Shown here: one piece after another, positions 1-8,170 of the stretch
How the letters are laid out: each line of letters opens with the position of its first letter
Numbering within the stretch: position 1 is the stretch's first letter
DNA from: CAVRAZ01 sp963719135
GTDB lineage: Bacteria > Pseudomonadota > Gammaproteobacteria > DSM-19610
Direction: 5' to 3'
DNA: 64,000 nt
Assembly (NCBI GenBank): GCA_963719135.1
Contig: CAVRAZ010000001.1
Coordinates: 558,001 to 622,000, forward strand
Notes under the pieces: generated by a model
Told to the model about the DNA's origin: nothing
The model's input: only the letters and a program-made list of their open reading frames with translations
Databases searched by the model: none
Made by a program: the position numbers and the translations under genes

Positions 1-183
1 CCCATCCTCCGCCAACCTGGCTTTGGCAACCCTGAGGGATTCTTCCGCTTTGGCGCGTACATCGTCAAACTCTTCACCACCATGCTTGGCAGTCGCTTTC
101 ACTAGCGCTTCCGCGTCTGTTACCACCCTCTTGAAATCGGCGACCAACTGTTCTTTGGTGACTTCATCAGATACTTTTTCCAT
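1..183 (-). CDS. DUF883 (ElaB/YqjD-like) protein, N-terminal part only
   Basis: The gene runs off the left edge, so only the first 61 residues are visible. They form a charged, heptad-like helix starting MEKVSDEVTKEQLVADFKRV and rich in Lys, Glu and Ala. This is the usual N-terminal half of DUF883/ElaB/YqjD proteins, which end in one membrane helix and have been linked in E. coli to the inner membrane and stationary-phase ribosomes. That C-terminal helix is outside the window, so the family call rests on the amphipathic half only. The neighbours are other small envelope or stress proteins on the same strand, which fits. The start is the ATG at 183. Confidence 0.6.
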   Translation of the reverse strand, partial: MEKVSDEVTKEQLVADFKRVVTDAEALVKATAKHGGEEFDDVRAKAEESLRVAKARLAEDG

Positions 184-211
184 ACATTACTCCGTTGCTG
201 ACCCTTCAGTG

Positions 212-403
212 TTACTTATTGTCGCCCTTTGCCGTATCCTTAATGGCATCACCGGCTTTTTCGATCTGATCTCCAGTCTTATCTGCCGCATTGTCGATAC
301 TCTTGCCGGCCTGTTCCGCCGGACCCTGTTTCTCGCAACCGGGGAGTGCTACAAGCAACGCACTCATGATCAGGGCTGCACTGACGATCTGGACTAGTTT
401 CAT
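212..403 (-). CDS. Small lipoprotein, Ala/Lys/Asp-rich
   Basis: This 63-residue protein has a lipoprotein signal peptide: positively charged start (MKL), a hydrophobic stretch to about residue 20, and a lipobox LPGC with Cys23 as the predicted lipidated residue. The mature part of about 40 residues is a hydrophilic amphipathic helix (AGKSIDNAADKTGDQIEKAG) resembling small entericidin-like or DUF883-like stress lipoproteins. It is followed on the same strand by the DUF883 gene 28 bases downstream, so the two may be co-transcribed. The function is unknown; a periplasmic or outer-membrane stress role is inferred only from family resemblance and neighbours. Confidence 0.65.
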   Translation of the reverse strand: MKLVQIVSAALIMSALLVALPGCEKQGPAEQAGKSIDNAADKTGDQIEKAGDAIKDTAKGDNK

Positions 404-536
404 GATTCATACCTCTTGTTGAACGATTGACATGCAATTGAGAACGACCGTGCCGGTCATTCTCGTTAGGGGGTCAGGACGCCGAGCGACCGCGCCACAC
501 CGGCCCGTGCAGACCGGGCGCAGCGCAGGTCCACCC

Positions 537-758
537 TCATTCGTCGGTGTCGACTTCGTGGCCGATGATGCCGCCAACGGCGGCACCGCCGACGGTGCCG
601 ACCGTACTGCCGCCCGTAAGAACGGCCCCGCCGACGGCACCGGCACCGGCGCCTATGGTAGTATTCTTATCCTGCGTCGACATGCCGGCACAACCGCCCA
701 GGCCGAGGAGCATGACTGCTGCAACCACACCAGATGATATTTTCTGTATTATTTTCAT
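537..758 (-). CDS. Glycine-zipper 2TM lipoprotein (OsmB-like)
   Basis: This 73-residue protein starts with a lipoprotein signal peptide (lipobox LGGC, Cys23). It continues with a glycine-zipper stretch of alternating Gly/Ala/Val (GAGAGAVGGAVLTGG, then VGGAAVGGIIGHE) typical of the glycine-zipper 2TM family that includes OsmB. Such proteins insert helical hairpins into a membrane and are often osmotically or stationary-phase induced. An AAGGGAA ribosome-binding site precedes the ATG by a few bases, supporting the start. It forms a same-strand group with the lipoprotein and DUF883 genes to its left. The exact role is not known. Confidence 0.75.
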   Translation of the reverse strand: MKIIQKISSGVVAAVMLLGLGGCAGMSTQDKNTTIGAGAGAVGGAVLTGGSTVGTVGGAAVGGIIGHEVDTDE

Positions 759-1204
759 GATATTCCCTTTTGTCAGACATTGTGTTTGCGGTGCTTCATG
801 GCGGGTCGCGTACGGCTTTCAACGTACCAGAAACGCAGTTTTGTAAAACCGGCAGCAATTCCTAGCGTCGACCGTGGCGGCACTCGCGGTTTCCATTGCC
901 TTCACGCAGACACCCTTACAGGTATTTTGTTTGGTTCCACTTAGTGAAGGATACGCAGAAGCGCCTTCGCCGTCCGTCTGCTAGCGTACATTAGCGGCAA
1001 TCGGCAGCTGTGCCGACCATTGATCCGCCTTACGGACTGAGCGGGTGCCGCCCCGCCGAAACCCTGCGCCGATCCCCCCTGCTGCGCCTGTGCGCTAGCG
1101 CTCACACGCAAAGTGTAATGGTATATACTGGTGCAACCCCAAGGATGAGGGGCCGCCGCGCCGGTAAGGCGATTTGTTCGTGGCCGATAGTCCGGAGTTC
1201 ACGC
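759..1204. other. Intergenic region, divergent promoters expected
   Basis: This 446-base gap separates the minus-strand glycine-zipper gene from the plus-strand Crp-like gene and should hold promoters for both. A TATACT hexamer at 1124-1129 could be a -10 box for the plus-strand gene, but no good -35 is seen upstream of it. An open frame continues upstream of the chosen start of the Crp-like gene, but its translation is not family-like. Nothing else is recognised. Confidence 0.4.
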
Positions 1205-1927
1205 ATGCACGACGCCCCGCACGCGCCCCGCCAGAACCACCTGCTCGCCGCCCTGCCCGCGGAGGACCGCGCGCGCCTGATCCCGCATCTGGAACGGGTC
1301 CCGATGCCGCTCGGCGACGTGCTTTACGAGTCCGGCAGCGAGTTGCGTCACGTCTATTTTCCCACCACCTCCATCGTGTCCCTGCTCTACGTCATGCTCG
1401 ACGGGGCATCGGCGGAAATCGCCGTGGTCGGCAACGAGGGCATCATCGGTGTGGCCCTGTTCATGGGCGGCGAGAGCATGCCCAACCGGGCCGTCGTGCA
1501 GAGCGCCGGCCACGCCTACCGGCTGAAGGGGCAGCTGCTGAAGCAGGAGTTCAACCGCTCCGGCGAGCTGCAGCATCTGTTATTGCGCTACACCCAGGCC
1601 TTGCTGACGCAGATGGCGCAGACGGCGGTGTGCAACCGGCATCATTCGCTCGACCAGCAACTCTGCCGCTGGCTGCTGCTGAGCCTCGACCGCTTGCCCT
1701 CCGACGAACTGGTCATGACCCAGGAGTTGATCGCCAATATGCTCGGCGTGCGCCGCGAGGGCGTCACCGAGGCGGCCGGCAACCTGCAGAAGGCCGGCTT
1801 GATCACGTATCGCCGTGGCCGCATCAGGGTGCTCGACCGCGCGGGGCTGGAGGCGCGGGCCTGCGAGTGCTATGCGGTGGTCAAGACGGAGTTCGACCGC
1901 CTGCTGCCGGAAGCGAGCATTCCGTAG
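1205..1927 (+). CDS. Crp/Fnr-superfamily transcription regulator
   Basis: The 240-residue protein has an N-terminal cyclic-nucleotide-binding-like beta roll (about 20-140, including HVYFPTTSIVSLLYVM and AVVGNEGIIGVALFMGG) and a C-terminal winged helix (about 165-225, MTQELIANMLGVRREGVTEA). It lacks the Fnr-type N-terminal cysteine cluster and the cAMP-contact motif of Crp, so it belongs to the large group with unknown effector. The open frame extends 65 codons upstream, but that part is not family-like, so the ATG at 1205 was chosen. A paralogue follows downstream on the same strand. It may regulate the adjacent stress or carbon genes, but no binding site was identified. Confidence 0.85.
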   Translation: MHDAPHAPRQNHLLAALPAEDRARLIPHLERVPMPLGDVLYESGSELRHVYFPTTSIVSLLYVMLDGASAEIAVVGNEGIIGVALFMGGESMPNRAVVQSAGHAYRLKGQLLKQEFNRSGELQHLLLRYTQALLTQMAQTAVCNRHHSLDQQLCRWLLLSLDRLPSDELVMTQELIANMLGVRREGVTEAAGNLQKAGLITYRRGRIRVLDRAGLEARACECYAVVKTEFDRLLPEASIP

Positions 1928-2156
1928 TCCCGTTGCCCGGGTGCGATGCCTCTCGATTCGCGCGGGGACCCTGGCGCACCGCCCGGCAGGCGTCTTGTGT
2001 GCGCTGGCGTCCAGACAGTCGGCTGGTTTCGGTGCACAATAAGGACGCTCATCCTCGGGCAGCCATTGGCCCTCGGTCCGTAGCCGGAATCGGGCTTGCA
2101 CTCCCAAGCCCGCCATGGTTGGTTTCCCGGGCTTTACCGACACCAGGACAGTCCGC

Positions 2157-2882
2157 ATGCCGCCATCCATCAAGCCCGCCCCTGCCGCCAATCGTCTGCT
2201 TGCGGCCTTGCCGCGCAAAGACCTTCAGCGTTTTCTGGCCGGCTGCGAACCCGTCCGGCTGGCGTTTGCCGAAATCCTGGCCGAACCCGGCGAGCGCATC
2301 CGTCACGTTTACTTCCCCACGGAAAGTTTCATTTCCCTGGTCACGCCGATCGATAGCCGCGCCAGCCTGGAGGTAGGGTTGGTCGGCGATGAAGGCATGC
2401 TTGGGGTCTCCCTCATACTCGGGGTGGATGTGTCGCCGCTGCGCGCCGTGGTGCAGGGAGCAGGTCCGGCGCTGCGCATGAAGGCTGCGCCGTTTCGGCG
2501 CGAACTCGACCAGAGTCTTGCGCTGCAACGGGCGCTGAAGCGTTACCTCTATGTGATGATGAGCCAAATCGCGCAAACCGCCGCCTGCACCCACTTCCAC
2601 GTGGTGGAGGCGCGCCTCGCCCGTTGGCTCCTGATGACGCTGGACCGGGCACACTCGGACGCGTTTCACGTCACCCACGAATTCCTGGCGTACATGCTGG
2701 GCGTGCGCCGCGTCGGTGTTACCAAAGCGGCCACTTCGCTGCAAAATCGCAAACTGATTCACTATAGCCGCGGCGACGTCAGGGTGCTCGACCGCGGTGG
2801 TCTGGAGGCCGCTTCCTGCGGCTGCTACGCAGCCGACAAAGCCACCTACGCCCGGATGACCGGCACGGGTAAAGCGAAGTAA
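2157..2882 (+). CDS. Crp/Fnr-superfamily transcription regulator, second paralogue
   Basis: This 241-residue protein has the same architecture as the upstream regulator: effector-binding beta roll (HVYFPTESFISLVTP, LVGDEGMLGVSLILG) and a C-terminal winged helix (VTHEFLAYMLGVRRVGVTKA). The two share many identical segments, so they look like an old tandem duplication, now clearly diverged. No iron-sulfur cysteine cluster is present. The ATG at 2157 gives a family-like length; an in-frame ATG at 2115 would add 14 atypical residues. The 229-base gap to the first regulator suggests its own promoter. The target genes are unknown. Confidence 0.85.
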   Translation: MPPSIKPAPAANRLLAALPRKDLQRFLAGCEPVRLAFAEILAEPGERIRHVYFPTESFISLVTPIDSRASLEVGLVGDEGMLGVSLILGVDVSPLRAVVQGAGPALRMKAAPFRRELDQSLALQRALKRYLYVMMSQIAQTAACTHFHVVEARLARWLLMTLDRAHSDAFHVTHEFLAYMLGVRRVGVTKAATSLQNRKLIHYSRGDVRVLDRGGLEAASCGCYAADKATYARMTGTGKAK

Positions 2883-2924
2883 GGTGTCGATCGCGTTCCC
2901 CGCGAAGAACCAGGCAAGACGCCG

Positions 2925-2997
2925 CAGTAGGAACGCCGTCCCCCGGCGCGAATCGCGGCCAGGCACCCAAAGGGCATAAAACGCCGCTCCCACAGCG
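2925..2997. repeat. REP-like extragenic palindrome
   Basis: Inverted arms GTAGGAACGCCG (left) and CGCCGCTCCCAC (right; reverse complement GTGGGAGCGGCG) flank a GC-rich centre. This resembles the GTGGGAGCGGC-type extragenic palindromes scattered through gammaproteobacterial genomes. It sits between convergent genes, the usual place for such repeats. Confidence 0.5.
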
Positions 2998-3085
2998 AGA
3001 TTCTTGCAATGATTGGGTTTAGGATTTCGAGTCCACCAAACCTGGGGAAGGGCGACCACCACTGCAGGCGGATAGCAGGCGGCTG

Positions 3086-3376
3086 TTAGTCCTTGAATTT
3101 CGCGGCCGCGTCACTAACCGCAGACTTCAACGAATCCCAGGCAGATTCCACGCCCTCCCTGATTGACTCCCATGCGTCTTCGCCAGCCCTGGAACGCTCC
3201 GACAACTTCGCGTTGCCTTCTGCGAGCTTGCTGTCAAGCGCTTTGATCTGCTCGTTCATTTTCAGCTGCGTGTCTGCACTGGCCGTCGACGCCTTGGCCT
3301 TGAGCTTATCAACATCTGCCTTCCACTCATCCAGTTGAGCCCGCATCTTCCGCTGGTACAACTCTTTGTCCATCAT
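3086..3376 (-). CDS. Soluble coiled-coil protein, unknown function
   Basis: This 96-residue protein is highly charged and almost wholly helical (for example AQLDEWKADVDKLKAKAS), with heptad spacing from about residue 10 to 65. An amphipathic C-terminal segment follows (ESAWDSLKSAVSDAAAKFKD). It has no signal peptide or membrane helix. Similar small Lys/Glu/Ala-rich coiled-coil proteins occur next to stress genes in many proteobacteria, but I cannot name a function. The start is uncertain by one codon because two ATGs are adjacent. Confidence 0.65.
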   Translation of the reverse strand: MMDKELYQRKMRAQLDEWKADVDKLKAKASTASADTQLKMNEQIKALDSKLAEGNAKLSERSRAGEDAWESIREGVESAWDSLKSAVSDAAAKFKD

Positions 3377-3439
3377 GTCATTGTCCTTCTATTTTTCGGC
3401 AGCCGGGAATTGGAATGACTGTCAGACGCGGCTGCTGGA

Positions 3440-3754
3440 TCAGTGGCTCCTGTCCCACATCACGTCGCACTTTGCCTTTGCCGCAGCCTTGAGCAATTGG
3501 ATCAGAGGCAAGGCGCGGTGCGGGAGACTGACGGCAGATTCGTCGTCCTCTCCTTCCCCGGACTCTTGCGGCTCACGCAACTGCTCGTCTGCCTCGATTG
3601 CAGCCTCCAGACGCTCCAGCGCCGCCTGGACGTTTGCTGCAAGCAGAGCGCTGGGCACCGTACCGCTGTGCCCCATCAGTTTAAGCAGCCGGACTGCCAC
3701 GTCACCGAACATCGTTATGTCCGCGTAGGCCGGGCAGGAAAAGGTCACCAGCAT
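3440..3754 (-). CDS. DUF1840 family protein
   Basis: The 104-residue protein shows the DUF1840 signature at its N-terminus: MLVTFSCPAYADITMFGDVA, then LLKLMGHSGTVPSALLA. A charged helix and an acidic linker (GEGEDDES) follow, with a short C-terminal helix. The family is common in beta- and gammaproteobacteria and has no assigned function. The ATG at 3754 was preferred to a GTG two codons earlier because a purine-rich GAGGAAG sits five to eight bases ahead of it and the family usually begins MLVTF. Its neighbours do not suggest a role. Confidence 0.75.
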   Translation of the reverse strand: MLVTFSCPAYADITMFGDVAVRLLKLMGHSGTVPSALLAANVQAALERLEAAIEADEQLREPQESGEGEDDESAVSLPHRALPLIQLLKAAAKAKCDVMWDRSH

Positions 3755-3916
3755 GATCACTTCCTCTCTGATGCTCGCGTTATAGGCAGCCGCCGCGCGC
3801 CCGCCGCCTTTCGCGGCCGTTTAAGGCACGCTAACCAAAGGATAGCGCCTGCATCAGCGAACGTCACGCGGTGCTTTTTTGACATCGTGGCCTCTAGCCG
3901 GATTCGTCATTGGCTA

Positions 3917-4534
3917 TCAGACATAGACCAGAATCGCCACATAGTGGCTGATGCTGCCGGCCAGCACGAACAGATGCCACACCCCGTGCATCCAGGGGTA
4001 ACGGCGATCGAGGGCAAAAAACACAATACCGGAGGTATAGAGTATGCCGCCGGTCAACAGCCAGATGAAGCCGGCGCGTGGCAACACCGCGAGCAGTGGC
4101 TTGATGGCCAGCACTATCAACCAGCCCATCACGAAGTAAATGACCATCGGCAGCACCCGCGCGCCGCGCAGCGGCAGTGCATCGAGCACCAGGCCCAGCA
4201 CCGCCAGGCCCCAGATTGCACCGAACAGCCACCAGCCCACACTGCCGTTGAGCGAGACCAGCGTAAACGGCGTGTAGCTGCCGGCGATCAGCAGATAGAT
4301 GGCCTGATGATCCAGGACCCGGAACACCCGTTTCGCGCGTCCGGGCGGCAGGCCGTGATAAAGTGTGGATATGAGGTAAAGCAGAAACAGCGTGGCGCCA
4401 TAAATGCTGAACGACAGGATGCGACGGGTATCGCCATCCCGTGACGCCACCACGACCAGCACCGCGGCACCCGCCAGCGCCAGCGCGGCGCCGACCAGAT
4501 GTGAAATGCTGTTGAAGCGTTCGCCCTTGATCAT
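3917..4534 (-). CDS. TrhA/hemolysin III family membrane protein
   Basis: This 205-residue protein has about seven hydrophobic segments and the PAQR/hemolysin III motifs: an early SISHLVGAALAL, STLYHGLP, LDHQAIYLLIAGSYTPF, and a C-terminal GVWHLFVLAGSISHY. The conserved Ser/His/Asp/His residues match the metal site of this superfamily. Members lie in the inner membrane; E. coli TrhA influences membrane energetics and lipid homeostasis, while true hemolysin activity is doubtful. It starts 16 bases after the end of the N-ATPase gamma gene on the same strand, so it may be the last gene of that operon. This fits a membrane-energetics setting. Confidence 0.85.
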   Translation of the reverse strand: MIKGERFNSISHLVGAALALAGAAVLVVVASRDGDTRRILSFSIYGATLFLLYLISTLYHGLPPGRAKRVFRVLDHQAIYLLIAGSYTPFTLVSLNGSVGWWLFGAIWGLAVLGLVLDALPLRGARVLPMVIYFVMGWLIVLAIKPLLAVLPRAGFIWLLTGGILYTSGIVFFALDRRYPWMHGVWHLFVLAGSISHYVAILVYV

Positions 4535-4550
4535 GACGCAAGTATATGGA

Positions 4551-5456
4551 TCAAACTCTGATATGGAATCCGGATTCGTTCAGCGCCTCGAACCCGGAGA
4601 TCACGTCGAACAGTTCCGCGTCAATACCACTCTGGCGCAAACGGTGAAATGTGCCGTTGAGGTCGTCCAGCAGTTCACCGATATTCTTGTCGGCGCGTTG
4701 CATCGCCGCGAGACGGCTCGCGTTCTCGCTGGCCAGCGATTCGGCGCACGCCCGGAACAGCGAGACGAAAAGGTATTCGCGGATCAGCACCCGCAAGGTC
4801 GGGGCGCTGCCACTCATGACCTCCGGCAGGTTTTCCGTCGGCCACGGACGTTCGGCCAGATTGCGTCGCCAGATTTCATCCAGCGGTAACAGCCGCTGAC
4901 TGACGGGCGCATAAACCGCCCCAACCGCGGGGCGGTTGTAAAAGAGATGGAGTTCGGTGATGTCACCCTGGCTGCGGCGCGTTTCGCTCGCCATGAGTAT
5001 CTGCCCGACCAGCGGGGTGATGGCCTTGACGGAATTCGGTAGGCTGAAGCATCCCATCGGCTCAAGGCCCGCGTCCGCCAGGCGCGCATGCACGCGCTCG
5101 CCGACCGCCCAGACCCGGGGTTCCCCGGGCAGCGCCGCCAGCGTCGTGAGCGCATAATCGGCCGCCACATCATTGAACTGGCCCACCAGCCCCTGGTCGG
5201 AACCAAACACCACCGCGCCAATCGCAGCCGCATCCGTTTTTCCTGTCTCTCCGGTCATCGATTGCGCCGCACGCATGTCACGAAAGCACACGCTCAAGCC
5301 CAGTTCCACGGTGCGAAAGTAATCGCCCAGGGCGCGCACCGATTGCTCGTATTGGCCGATGCTAGACGCGGCCATGGCCTTCATGGTGCGAACCACGGAT
5401 TGCAGATCACCGGCGCTATCGATCTTGCGACGCAGGCTCGCTGCGGTGTCGCTCAT
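4551..5456 (-). CDS. atpG: N-type ATPase gamma subunit
   Basis: The 301-residue protein has the gamma-subunit layout: an N-terminal helix (LRRKIDSAGDLQSVVRTMKA), a central Rossmann-like region with VVFGSDQGLVGQFND, and a C-terminal helix near SGIDAELFDVISGFEALN. Together the terminal helices form the central stalk that rotates inside the alpha/beta hexamer. It overlaps the alpha gene stop by four bases, giving translational coupling, and closes the atpDCQRBEFAG order that defines N-type ATPases. It diverges from housekeeping gamma, as expected for this clade. Confidence 0.9.
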   Translation of the reverse strand: MSDTAASLRRKIDSAGDLQSVVRTMKAMAASSIGQYEQSVRALGDYFRTVELGLSVCFRDMRAAQSMTGETGKTDAAAIGAVVFGSDQGLVGQFNDVAADYALTTLAALPGEPRVWAVGERVHARLADAGLEPMGCFSLPNSVKAITPLVGQILMASETRRSQGDITELHLFYNRPAVGAVYAPVSQRLLPLDEIWRRNLAERPWPTENLPEVMSGSAPTLRVLIREYLFVSLFRACAESLASENASRLAAMQRADKNIGELLDDLNGTFHRLRQSGIDAELFDVISGFEALNESGFHIRV

Positions 5457-7036
5457 GATGCCTCCCCGGGACCCGTCCCGGCCCCGGGTTGAGATAGGGA
5501 ATCAGCTTTGGGCTGGAAACGTGCCAGTGCCTGGCGGGCGATGTCGATAATCGTTTCCCGGTCTTCATCGCTCAACGTGTCGGCGCTATCCAGGCGCTCG
5601 CTCACCTGCGCCGGGATCTCCGCCGCCGCCTTGCGCACGGCCTGCTCGGCGTCCGTCATCCGGTCCAGCGGAACGGCGTCGAAAAGTCCGGCGCTCAACG
5701 CCAGCAGGATAGCGATTTGGGCGGGCACTTCCACCGGGGCGAATTCCGGCTGTTTCAGGCAGGCGCGGATGCGCCGTCCATGCTCGATGATCTTGCGGGT
5801 GTCTTCATCCAGCCGGGCGCCGAACCGGGCGAAGGTTTCGAGTTCCTCGAACTGCGCATAGGCGAGCTTGAGGTCGCCCACTACCGCGCGGTAGGCCGCC
5901 CGTTGCGCCTTGCCGCCGACGCGTGACACGGATTTGCCGACATCGACCGCCGGCAGCACACCCAATTCGAACAACGTCGGCGAGAGGTAGAGTTGCCCGT
6001 CGGTGATGGAAATCAAATTGGTTGGAATGTAGGCGGAAATGTTTTGGGCTTCGGTCTCGATGATGGGCAAGGCGGTGAGCGAACCACCTCCGCGTTCCTC
6101 GCGCAGATGCGTCGCACGTTCCAGCAGCCGCGAATGGATATAGAAGATGTCGCCGGGAAAGGCTTCGCGACCGGGCGGGCGGCGCAGCAGCAGGGACAGC
6201 TCGCGATAGGCGCGCGCATGATGCGTGAGGTCGTCGTAAACAACCAGCACATCGCGGCCCTGCTCCATAAAATACTCCGCGATGCTGGTGGCGGAGTAAG
6301 GCGCGATGTAGGCGAGACCCGGCGGGTCATTGCCCTCGGTGACGACCACGACGGTGTACTCCAGCGCGCCCTTTTCCTGGAAGGTAGCCACCGCCTTGGC
6401 CACGGCAGACGCGCGCTGACCGATGGCGCAGTAGACGCACAGGACATCCTTGCCGCGCTGATTGAGAATGGTGTCGATCGCAACGGCGGTCTTGCCGGTC
6501 TGCCGGTCACCCAGAATCAGCTCGCGCTGGCCGCGCCCGATGGGAATGAGCGCATCGACGACCTTGAGGCCGGTCTGCAGCGGCACGCTGACGGGCGCGC
6601 GGTCCATGATGGCAGGCGCGGGACGTTCGATGGGCAGACGCCTGCTTGCAACCAGCGGCCCGTTGCCGTCGAGTGGCCGGCCGAGCGGGTCGATGACGCG
6701 TCCCGGCAATCCGTCGCCCACGGCCACGTCCATGACCCGGCCGGTGCGCTCGACCTCATCCCCGGCGTGCAGATGATAGTATTCGCCGAGCAGGACGACG
6801 CCGATCTCGTCCTCGTCCACGTTGAAGGCGATGCCGAACACATCGCCGGGAAATTTCACCAGCTCGTCACTGCCCACACCGGGAAGGCCGGAGACCTTGG
6901 CGATTCCCGTGGAGACGCTGGTGATCGTGCCCACCTCGCGCGGCGTCAGTTGCGGCGTAAAGGTTTCGCGTCCGTGGCTCAGGCCGGCAAACGCGCTGTC
7001 GAAGACACTTTGCAAGGAATCCGGCGGCGCGCTCAT
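5453..7036 (-). CDS. atpA: N-type ATPase alpha subunit
   Basis: This 527-residue subunit contains the alpha-type beta barrel, the P-loop GDRQTGKT (176-183) and the downstream VVYDDLTHHARAYRELSLLL segment. It forms the non-catalytic nucleotide sites of the N1 hexamer. Length and motif order match bacterial alpha subunits (about 500-530). It overlaps the b-subunit gene by four bases and the gamma gene by four bases, so the operon is tightly coupled. N-type ATPases usually coexist with a housekeeping F-ATPase elsewhere in the genome. Confidence 0.93.
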   Translation of the reverse strand: MSAPPDSLQSVFDSAFAGLSHGRETFTPQLTPREVGTITSVSTGIAKVSGLPGVGSDELVKFPGDVFGIAFNVDEDEIGVVLLGEYYHLHAGDEVERTGRVMDVAVGDGLPGRVIDPLGRPLDGNGPLVASRRLPIERPAPAIMDRAPVSVPLQTGLKVVDALIPIGRGQRELILGDRQTGKTAVAIDTILNQRGKDVLCVYCAIGQRASAVAKAVATFQEKGALEYTVVVVTEGNDPPGLAYIAPYSATSIAEYFMEQGRDVLVVYDDLTHHARAYRELSLLLRRPPGREAFPGDIFYIHSRLLERATHLREERGGGSLTALPIIETEAQNISAYIPTNLISITDGQLYLSPTLFELGVLPAVDVGKSVSRVGGKAQRAAYRAVVGDLKLAYAQFEELETFARFGARLDEDTRKIIEHGRRIRACLKQPEFAPVEVPAQIAILLALSAGLFDAVPLDRMTDAEQAVRKAAAEIPAQVSERLDSADTLSDEDRETIIDIARQALARFQPKADSLSQPGAGTGPGEAS

Positions 7037-7860
7037 TGCGTCTCCACGGGACTGGCCGCAGGTCCTGATTCCGGCCTGGATCCGGCTTTGGCTTCAGGTT
7101 CAGAGCGCTTATCCAGCAGTTCGCCGACGCTGTTTTCCAGTGACGCGAGATAATCCGCGATGCTCCAGGCGAGCTTTTGTCCGTTGGTGGTGAGTTCGAT
7201 ACCGCTGATCACGTCCGGCGCGGTATCGAAACGCACCTGGATGTCCGCCGCCAGGGTCTCGTTCAGCGCAGTCCGGATCGCCGCGCGTTGCTCCGACGTC
7301 AGCTCGAAGGCGCTGCGCACGCGCACCGGGTGGGTCGATGTCTTCAGGGACCTGGCGAGACCTTGCCTGGCCTCATCGCCCAGCGCTCGCAAGCGGTCGG
7401 CAAAGACCTCGCTTATGCGTTCTTCCAGACTGGTCCCGGCGAGGTCGGTCAGCGCCTTGCGCGCGATGGCAAATACTTCCGCGCGGGTGCGGCGGGCGAT
7501 TTCGTCGTACAAGCTCTGTTGTTCGCGTTGCAACGCCTCCTGTCGTTTGGCACGCAGGACGTCGGCCGCCTGCCGCGCTTCGTCGAGAAGCCGCTGACGT
7601 TCGGCTTTCGCCTCGTCGATTGCCTGGCTCAGGCGTGCGGCGCGCTGCTGGTCGAACGCCTCGTTCTTGCGCCGGAATGCGTCGCGCTCCGTTCGCGCTT
7701 CGGCCTCTTTCGCGGCCGCATCCGCGAGCGACAAGGCGATGCGCTGTTCCCGCGCGTCGATGGCGTGCAGGATGGGCTGGTAAAGAAAGCGCTTCAGCAA
7801 CCACACCAGGATGACGAAGTTGACCAACTGGGCGGCGACGGTGAACCAATCGACGAGCAT
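7033..7860 (-). CDS. atpF: N-type ATPase b subunit, long form
   Basis: The 275-residue protein has one N-terminal membrane helix (FTVAAQLVNFVILVWLLKRF), a long charged coiled coil (about 30-150) and a C-terminal globular part with LTSEQRAAIRTALNETLAAD. This is much longer than a standard b subunit (about 156), as is usual for N-type ATPases, which lack a separate delta gene. I infer that the C-terminal region supplies part of the delta stator function. It lies three bases after the c-subunit gene. Confidence 0.88.
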   Translation of the reverse strand: MLVDWFTVAAQLVNFVILVWLLKRFLYQPILHAIDAREQRIALSLADAAAKEAEARTERDAFRRKNEAFDQQRAARLSQAIDEAKAERQRLLDEARQAADVLRAKRQEALQREQQSLYDEIARRTRAEVFAIARKALTDLAGTSLEERISEVFADRLRALGDEARQGLARSLKTSTHPVRVRSAFELTSEQRAAIRTALNETLAADIQVRFDTAPDVISGIELTTNGQKLAWSIADYLASLENSVGELLDKRSEPEAKAGSRPESGPAASPVETQ

Positions 7861-7863
7861 GGC

Positions 7864-8145
7864 TTACTTTCCGGCAGCCTGGGCGATGACGTGATTCCAG
7901 AATGGGTTGGCGAAGATGAGGATCATCGAGACCACGAAACAGTAGATCGCCGTGGACTCGATCATCGCCAGGCCGACAAACAGGGTCCGGGTGATGGTGG
8001 CGGAAGCGTCGGGCTGCTGGGCCAGCGAAGTCAGCGCCGTTGCGACCGCCCTGCCTTCCGCCAGCGCCGGTCCCATCGTCCCGAATCCGGTAGTAATGCC
8101 GGCAATGACAATTGATGCCACCGCTATAATAGTCAGGCTATCCAT
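7864..8145 (-). CDS. atpE: N-type ATPase c subunit (rotor ring)
   Basis: The 93-residue protein is a two-helix hairpin. Helix 1 carries Glu30 in GPALAEGRAV and helix 2 carries Glu63 in MIESTAIYCF, with Ser64, Thr65 and Tyr68, a set typical of N-type c subunits. This ligand set was proposed to bind Na+, but the homologous Burkholderia pseudomallei c17 ring was reported to be H+-specific, so the coupling ion is undecided. GGAGAGACC directly precedes the ATG at 8145, fixing the start; the open frame upstream is not family-like. Confidence 0.93.
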   Translation of the reverse strand: MDSLTIIAVASIVIAGITTGFGTMGPALAEGRAVATALTSLAQQPDASATITRTLFVGLAMIESTAIYCFVVSMILIFANPFWNHVIAQAAGK

Positions 8146-8170
8146 GGTCTCTCCTTTGGCAGGGATTGCT

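Noticed and set aside
1174..2376. 400-codon plus-strand frame across both Crp-like genes
   Set aside because: It is out of frame with both regulators and has Arg/Pro/Ala-rich shadow composition.
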